A DNA stretch of 64,000 nucleotides from Nepenthes gracilis (lineage: Eukaryota > Streptophyta > Magnoliopsida > Caryophyllales > Nepenthaceae). The number at the start of each line of letters is the position of its first letter. Within the stretch, counting starts at the first letter, position 1. The stretch spans positions 13,624,021-13,688,020 of the forward strand of contig BSYO01000014.1 in NCBI GenBank assembly GCA_033239525.1, read 5' to 3'. This document shows positions 57,800 to 64,000 of the stretch, in pieces. The position numbers and the translations under genes were made by a program. The notes under the pieces are model-generated. The model ran no database searches. It saw only the letters and a program-made list of their open reading frames with translations, and had not been told where the DNA came from.

Positions 57800-59037
57800 A
57801 AGTTAGATGATGCCTTACTAGAGATACCAGGTGGACTGAATACTGCCAGACAATACGGACAAAGCTAAACGGGTCAAGAAGATGGCCAGGTGGTACACCA
57901 TGGTCAACGGACAATTATATCGTTATGGCTACTCGGTTCCATACCTCGGGTGCTTAACTCCTGAGGAGGCAGACTACGTCTTGAGCAATGTCCACCATGG
58001 GATCTGGGGATCGCACATTGGCCTCAAAAACCTAACGTTCAAAATGATGCGCCAGGGATATTACTTGCCAATGATGAAGAAAGACGCACTCGACTTCGTG
58101 AAGAAGAGTGAAAATTGTCAGCTCCACGGTAATCTTTACCATTAGCCGCTTGCTGAGTTGAGGACTCTTTAGGCTTCTCAGTCTTTCGTGTAATGAGGGC
58201 TTGATATTCTCGACCCATTACCCATTGCTATTGGGTAAAGGAAATTTATCATCGTGGATATCGACTACTTTGCCATGTGGGTCGAAGCTGTCCCGTTGGC
58301 TAAGATCACCAAGTACAACGCTTTAGCATTCATTCGCCAGAGTATAATCAGTAGATTTGACATTCCCGAGATCATAATGACTGACAATGGAACCCAATTC
58401 TATAGGAAATGCTTCGCCAAGTATTGACCAGTTTAGATATCAGATTGGTCCACATTTCAGAAGTATACCCACAAGCAAATGGACAGGTGGAGGTCACAAA
58501 CTGCACGCTACTCCAGGTTTGAAGATCATGTTGGAGAACGTAGGGGCCTCCTGGGTCAATGAACTGCCTTTTGTCCTATGGTCTTATCAGACGATTCCAA
58601 ATGAACCGACTCACGAGACACCTTTCAGTCTCTACTACGGGACTGAAGTAGTCATTCCTATTGAGATTGAGTTTCCAAATCTTAGGGTTGAGTCCTTCGA
58701 CCAGCAAGGTAACTTCCAAAAAATCCGAAAATACCTAAACTTGATAAATGAAACCCACGACGCTACTAGACCGTGGATTGTAGCCTGCGAACAACGGGTC
58801 GCATGTTATTACAACAAGAAGTTAAAAGCACAGCACTTCGAAGTTGGAGACTTAGTCTTGTGAAATATCGACACTACGCGCAAGACCACCAACCGGAACA
58901 AACTTTTTCCAAATTGGGAAGGCCCTTTCCTAGTCTCCGCTAATCTAAGAAATGGAGTATACAAACTCCGGACCCAGAATGGCAAGTTGGTTCCACGAAT
59001 GTAAAACGAGGTCCACCTCAATCGCTACTTCCAGTAA
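57800..59037 (+). pseudogene. E4 integrase (degenerate)
   Basis: ORF 57882-58145 covers the start (WYTMVNGQLYRYGYSVPYLG, then KSENCQLHGN, one zinc Cys changed to Ser). The core has KFIIVDIDYFAMWVEAVPLA and ITKYNALAFI in frame fragments, MTDNGTQF with the second Asp at about 58383, and YPQANGQVEVTNCTLL with the Glu. ORF 58387-58863 includes ELPFVLWSYQTIPNEPTHET and the C-terminal half. The tail WEGPFLVSANLRNGVYKLRT ends at TAA 59035-59037. Best integrase in the window. Confidence 0.87.
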
Positions 59038-59087
59038 AGGCACAAGTAGGTCATCCATATGTATATTTGCACATATTATTTATCATT

Positions 59088-59093
59088 AATAAA
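59088..59093 (+). terminator. Poly(A)-like AATAAA after E4 integrase
   Basis: 51 bp beyond the integrase stop, as in E3. Confidence 0.4.
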
Positions 59094-59189
59094 AGAACAT
59101 ATTTTTCCTTTCTTATTTGCACTGTGTCTTTTTTTTCATATGCATGTGTGTCTATTTGCATGGTTATACAACTTAGATTGCCCCTAAGT

Positions 59190-59211
59190 CGGACGGATTT
59201 TCATCCACTTG
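59190..59211 (+). other. Hairpin downstream of integrase (E4)
   Basis: Arms CGGACGGAT and ATCCACTTG around TTTC. The inner four pairs (GGAT/ATCC) are intact and the outer part is weakened. Preceded by TGCCCCTAAGT. Confidence 0.5.
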
Positions 59212-59420
59212 TAACTAAACCCTGGTCATCCAGGTGGCCCATAAATGGTCGTAACTAAACACTGGTCATCCAGGTGGACCATAAGGGATTGTAGCTAAAC
59301 GCTAGTCATACAGGCGGCTCATATGCGGTAGTAATACAACCTTGGTCATCCAGGCGGCCTATTAATGGTCGAATTAAACTTTGGTCATCCAAGTGGTCCA
59401 TTCGCAGTCAAAATCTTAGG
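59212..59420 (+). repeat. E4 tandem array, 40-bp unit, five copies
   Basis: GGTCATCCAGGTGGCCCATA cores at 59224, 59264, 59304, 59344 and 59383, each followed by a TGGTCGTAACTAAAC-like spacer. Period 39-40 bp. Confidence 0.88.
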
Positions 59421-59767
59421 GAGCTTAAATAGCATACGTGATGACCTCTTATTCAAGAAGATAGCATGACAGTCAACAATGGTTAACAGAAGCAGAAGTG
59501 CTCCATTCAAAAACCGACCATCCAAGTTTACACTTAGGCAGCGCCGCCAAACCTGTACTCACGTACAAGTATAGAACAAGCTTGACCTGATATCAGGATT
59601 CACTTCGATGTCTTCTCTAGGACTTAAATCCATCAGAGAGTGCCACAAATGTCTCAAAGAAGGCGGACGTCCAACTTGCGTGTAATGGACCAAGTCGGTC
59701 GGCCAACACAGCAACAAGTAATTTAAAAATGGTGACAAATGCGAGAACACAGAACATTAGTAAAACA
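59421..59767. other. E4 spacer between array and antisense gene
   Basis: No gene. Contains the presumed region beyond the antisense transcript's end. Homologous to 23216-23550 in E3. Confidence 0.4.
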
Positions 59768-59778
59768 CTCATTTTATT
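59768..59778 (-). terminator. Antisense poly(A)-like AATAAAATGAG (E4)
   Basis: 51 bp beyond the antisense gene's stop at 59829. Same 11-mer as E2 and E3. Confidence 0.45.
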
Positions 59779-59828
59779 GACTAAATCTGCACAATTATAA
59801 TAATTTTAAAAAGTAAAGAGTACAAAAT

Positions 59829-61188
59829 CTACAGAGGAGTAGAGCTCCGAGGAGGAGGAGGTGGTGGCCCCTGACCACTCCAGGACTGTCCCACGAGGCT
59901 CTCGTGACGTTGGACAGAATGGTTTGATGGGTCAAGATACTCCACTAGAATGCTAGGGTCAACCAACCATGCAATATATCGACAAAGGTTGACACCTTTC
60001 CACAACTGTGCCACCAGCATATCGGAGACCTCATGAGGGCGTATACGAGTAGTCAACTCATCCTCTAGTGATGTCATCTGTCCCCCGAGTTGATCGATAT
60101 GCCTCACCGCCTAGTCATTTTTCTCTCTCTATAGGACATTCTCCTCATTTAGTTTGACATTCTCTTCCTCCAGGCTTGGCAATAAAACCTCTCTCAGCAG
60201 GACGTTCTCCTCGTTTAGTCTAGTATTCTCCGCTTCAACACTTGACAACATGGATTGGAGAGCGGCTGTGTCCCCCTGGTGCTCTGCTCTTTTCAACTCC
60301 ATCTCTTCCTTGAACCAAGCGATCTCCTTATCCTTATCAGAAATCACTAGGTTCCTTTGGTGCAGTACCTTAATAACTGCGCCAATTTCTTTCTCTTCCT
60401 GCAAAGGCCAAACACGTCAAGTAACAACAACGGAGAGGAAAAGGAGAATGAGAGTTGTGAAGATTTACTTGCTAGACTCGGCGCCCCGGTCTCACCGGCC
60501 TGCTGTGAGACCTAGGCTCCGACGGTTGAGGACGGGATACAATAATCTCCTGAATAGACACAATAGTGGCCTCCACCGCAGACTCCTCTAACAACTCCAT
60601 CATGGACTCCTCCGACTCAACAGGCTCTGTGGGGGCTGGCTCCTTCGGCAGAATGTGTGGCTCTGAAATTGGCTCCTACGGCTCAATTTGTAGCTCCACA
60701 ACTGGCGGCTCAACAGCTGACTCTAGCAGCTTAGTTAGCGGCTCAACAGCTGGCTCTAGCTGCTCAACCAACTGCTCAGCAGATGGCTCCCGCGGCTTAG
60801 CTCGCGGCTCATCAGCTGGCTCCAACAGCTTAGCAGATGACTCTCATAGCTCACCGGCTAGCTCCCGTATCTCAACTAGCAGCTCGGAAGCCGGCTCCTC
60901 CTGCTCATGTTGCGCCTGCAACATCGGCTCCACCCACGCAAGCTGTGCCAAAACAACGGTGCTGCTATCCCCGATGCACAACATGGTCTACAGTGGAATT
61001 AGGAGACAAAGCCCACTCCTCAGATGAGCCTCGTATACTGTGATTTAACCCTCAAGAGGAAAATAAGCCCTGTCCAACTCACCGGGTGTCACCGGATTGA
61101 TCTACAGTGGAATGTTAAACGTCACATATAACTCTCTAACCACACCAGGTGTGAGCATAGAAGCGATCTTCATAACAGAAGGGGCCAT
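59829..61188 (-). pseudogene. E4 antisense gene: truncated PF04195-like start, EP repeats, coiled coil, conserved tail
   Basis: ATG 61188: MAPSVMKIASMLTPGVVREL, then YEAHLRSGL in another frame, after which most of the PF04195-like domain is deleted. 60590-60930 encodes repeats of the LEPAxEPxxK type. Intron 60399-60468. Exon 2 opens EEKEIGAVIKVLHQRNLVIS and is open for about 90 residues as a coiled coil (AALQSMLSSVEAENTRLNEE). The tail is TRIRPHEVSDMLVAQLWKGV, NLCRYIAWLVDPSILVEYLD and QRHESLVG, ending in six prolines at 59829. Function unknown. Confidence 0.75.
60399..60468 (-). other. Putative intron in E4 antisense gene
   Basis: GTAAATCTTCACAACTC donor, GGCCTTTGCAG acceptor, 70 nt, with pyrimidine-rich middle. 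The strongest splice-site match of the four copies. Confidence 0.7.
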
Positions 61189-61492
61189 GGGAATGGAAGC
61201 GAGAAGGAAAATGGCACAATACATAGAATTTTTCAGGAAGTAAAGTTGAAGGAAAGCATGGCAAGTGTGAAAAGTAACGGATGGACAACTTAAAGGAGTG
61301 TGAATGCTGGAGAAGGTGAACCGTCTCATAAACAGGTGTCCATCAATGCTGACACGTGTAGATTCCTGAACGGGTGCAGTCGAAATGGATCCTCTGGCGC
61401 ATTAATTATCGGGATCGTAAATTCACTGCATATAGACACGTGGGCAACTTTTGGACTGATAGTTCGGCGGCATGATGGCACGTCCTTTCAAT
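61189..61492. other. Leader/promoter region of E4 antisense gene
   Basis: No gene in sense. On the minus strand it lies upstream of the antisense ATG, is well conserved with 25298-25500 in E3, and should hold the antisense promoter. No convincing TATA box. Confidence 0.35.
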
Positions 61493-61915
61493 TCTCTAGA
61501 TTTTGGCCTAGATGGTCAATGGATCTGGTTAACGCCTCTTTCAGCTAGTTCTCTGAATTTTGGTTTAGACAGTCAACGAATCCTATCAACGCCTCCTTTA
61601 GCTTGTTCGTTAGATTTTGGCCTAGATCAGAACGGTCGGTTAACACCTCCTTCAACAAGTTCTCCGGATTTTGGCCTAGACGGTCAATGAATTCGATCAA
61701 CGCCTCCTTTAAAAAGTTCTCTGAATTTTAGTCTAGATGGTCAATGAATCCGGTCAACGCTTCCTTCAGCCTATTCTTCGGATTTTGGCCTAGACTATTA
61801 ATAAATCCGGTCAATGCCTCTTTCAGCTAGTTCTCCTGATTTTGGCCTAGACGATCAACGACACCGATCAACGAACTTCTAAGCCAGTTCTCCAGATCTT
61901 GGCTTTACGGTCAGC
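61493..61915 (+). repeat. E4 tandem array, 57-bp unit, seven copies
   Basis: TTTTGGCCTAGACGGTCAAT cores at 61501, 61558, 61615, 61669, 61726, 61783 and 61840; spacing is 57 bp except one of 54. Each unit ends with TTCAGCTAGTTCTC-like sequence. Confidence 0.9.
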
Positions 61916-62032
61916 GACTACATGTGGCATGATTAACAGACCAAGAGTTTTCACCAGTTCCCTCACCAGGCAGGTATCCCAGCCACTCGTGTCTCATTTT
62001 GAACATGCTTAGGGCTAGAATCTCAGACCACC

Positions 62033-62046
62033 AACATGGGGACTAG
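62033..62046 (+). other. E4 polypurine tract
   Basis: AACATGGGGACTAG directly before the 3' LTR. One G shorter and A-interrupted relative to E3. Confidence 0.75.
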
Positions 62047-63066
62047 TGATAGATTCGCCAGTAGGGGGTTGGCCCAAGATGGAGGAACGGTCCAAATCTG
62101 TAACGGCCTATTGGTGTCTAGATAGTCAACATTTGCCGTTACCGGTCGAAAGGCCAATGAGTTAGGAGAAGCCCAAGAATAGAACGGCTCACTTAGGTCC
62201 AAGACGGTCAATGCTTCCATTAATCGGAATCATGCAAGACGGTCAACGCTTCCATTGATCAAAAGTATGACCAATTAGTAGTCTGCAGACTAAACCTCAA
62301 GTGGGCCAAACCCATTTTAGTCCACGCGAACGTCCTAGACTAGTAATGGTCTTTTCTCTTGATTTAGTGCCCTTCACAAAAGACAATCTCAATGGCAATG
62401 GTTATCAGAAGATTCAGCGTGCAACCCTAAAGGAAAGCGACGAAATCCCTTCCCAGTCTGTTGAAAACCCTAACGGTTAAAAAATGCAGAAGGAAAGCAA
62501 TAAATCCAACAGTCATTACTACTATAAAAGTTTCGCGCCGGAAAAGACAATAATCCCAATAGAATGCGGGAATCAAATCCTTCTGCATAAGGAAGGCAGC
62601 CCAAAGTAACGCCTATAAAGAGCCATGGAGTTTTCACTCTAGGACACACCTTCATTCGCCCACAATAAGCTCAAACACTTAAACTTACCACAAAAACTCT
62701 CTGTAGAAAAGCTCACACGCTTTAGAATGCAAACTCTCTCTCTCTTTGCTACTACGTTCCCAGCGAATACAATATTTAGAGCTAGCGTTCCTGACAAGCC
62801 AACAAAGCCTCTCTCAACGAGAGCACTCGCTCATCTCAAGCACTCTTTGCATTTCCTTACATTCTATACTTTCACCATCTTAATTCAAAGGTTATTTGCT
62901 GACTTAAGCGTCAGAGTATTTACGGTAGGATAACCTTCCGCCATCACTTGTCCTCTCATTCGTAGTTGTGATGTAAAGGATTTGAATTCAGATTCAGTAA
63001 ATGGAGTCTGACTCAGATAATCAATTAGACCAAAATCTGTTTAAAATTTAAATCCATGACGCATTA
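62047..63066 (+). repeat. E4 3' LTR
   Basis: 1020 bp, TGATAGATTCGCCAG...GACGCATTA. TATAAAG at 62614. Aligns well with the E3 5' LTR. It shares the final CATTA with the E3 3' LTR, as expected if both derive from one ancestral 3' LTR. Confidence 0.92.
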
Positions 63067-64000
63067 AATTTAAATTTTATTCATTAAATTATTATATGCA
63101 GTGTAATATTTTGGAGCACGTTATTTAAACTTGCGTCCAATACATATATATATATATATTATTAGTATAAATTGATCAATGAGATATCATGTTATTTAAT
63201 AATATATAAATAATATATCTTATAATTATAAATCTAAAGAAAAGCAAATAAATTAATTTTAAAAATATAATGAATAATGAAATTACCCCTTATCATATTA
63301 CTTATAATTGCTCTATCACCAAGTTAATGAAGCTGCTTAGTCAATTTCAAAATTATATATATATAATGCATAAGTTAATTTACTTTAATTATACAATCAT
63401 TATGCCATTTCAATCAAGAGCCAGTGCAGGATTGGCTCACCTAATCAAGCTTTTGTAGACGATGATTGATAATAGTGAAGCCAGACAGTTTATAATTAAA
63501 ATTCTAATTGAAGAGGTCATCTAATGATCATAAATGGATGAATAAGTTAATCAATCGATTACTTCTGTTAAAAAAAATATGGTTAAATGATATAATAATT
63601 TATTAATTTATTTATATTATTAAATTTATATAATAATAGATAAATAAAATAATATCATATTAATTAAAAATTTTGAAAACTTATCTATTAGCTAGTTATA
63701 TAACATTTTCCTTATTTAAGTAGAATATGATTGGAAAATGGGAAGTTGGTGATTCCAACTTCATAACTAAGTAGGAATTTTTAATAATTTTTTTTTGTAA
63801 AAAGGCAATCATGCTCGCGCGTCAAACAACAATGCTAAGATGTCTCATTAACAATGAGCAATTGTCCTTAGGCACAAATATCAATACTAATGATCAGTAG
63901 TTATGAAATGACAAAATCACATCAAATTAATGCAAAATTATTATCTCAAATAGTACTTGTTATTATATCAAAGATATCATTACATTACGTTAGAAATCAC
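63067..64000. repeat. Right arm of segmental duplication, block B
   Basis: Collinear with 26785-27640. The last about 15 bases diverge, so the duplication may end near 63985 or the arm may only be locally different. No gene. Confidence 0.88.

Larger units (their letters stand above)
54947..63066 (+). mobile_element. E4: 5'-truncated, rearranged Tat element (block B copy of E3)
   Basis: No 5' LTR, primer site or gag. Block B flank joins directly to RNase H. Order: RNase H pair, then protease end and RT, a second RNase H pair, integrase, hairpin, array, antisense gene, 57-bp array, polypurine tract and 3' LTR. Protein and LTR sequence match E3, and the right flank is the E3 right flank. Confidence 0.88.

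Noticed and set aside
54947..63066. E4 as an independent insertion of the E3 family
   Set aside because: Its flanks match those of E3 on both sides, which independent insertions cannot explain.

Overview
This is nuclear DNA of a flowering plant, probably a eudicot. It is AT-rich, has TA and ATA microsatellites, and is filled almost entirely by decayed LTR retrotransposons. I find no intact host gene, rRNA or tRNA. Every recognisable coding stretch belongs to a retrotransposon and carries stops, frameshifts or deletions.

Four Ty3/gypsy elements look like the Tat lineage: they have gag, protease, RT and RNase H, a second archaeal-type RNase H, then integrase, with a long non-coding 3' region. 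E1 (2679-15767, minus) is a family with TGTTG/CAACA termini. E3 (16321-26784, plus), E2 (29312-39719, minus) and E4 (about 54947-63066, plus, 5'-truncated) form another family with TGATG/CATCA termini. E2 has a perfect 5-bp target duplication. A fifth element is a plant chromovirus remnant (49616-51426) with gag, a partial protease and a C-terminal chromodomain, but no RT, RNase H or integrase core.

Layout: 1-1709 AT-rich with an LTR-like relic; 1710-2678 left arm of duplication block A; E1; 15768-16320 rest of the arm; E3; 26785-27640 right arm of block A; 27641-29306 AT-rich with three tandem TRIM/LTR-like copies; E2; 39725-48530 two copies of an old LTR-like repeat, one split by E2 and the other by a 4.3-kb insertion; 48531-53636 chromovirus remnant and LTR debris; 53637-64000 block B (left arm, E4, right arm). 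Blocks A and B share flanks on both sides of E3/E4, so E3 and E4 descend from one insertion copied by a segmental duplication. E1 entered block A later, and its empty site survives in block B.

The most interesting structure is in the 3' region of the Tat elements. On the strand opposite gag-pol each carries a second gene: an N-terminal domain resembling the 'putative gypsy type transposon' family (PF04195), a short GT-AG intron, a coiled coil and, in E2-E4, a conserved C-terminal domain ending in a proline run. Gag-pol and this antisense gene converge. AATAAA lies 50-70 bp after each integrase stop, an antisense AATAAAATGAG follows the antisense gene in E2-E4, and between them sit a hairpin with compensatory changes and a tandem array of about 40 bp. 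A second array with a related motif lies between the antisense gene's start and the polypurine tract in E2-E4.
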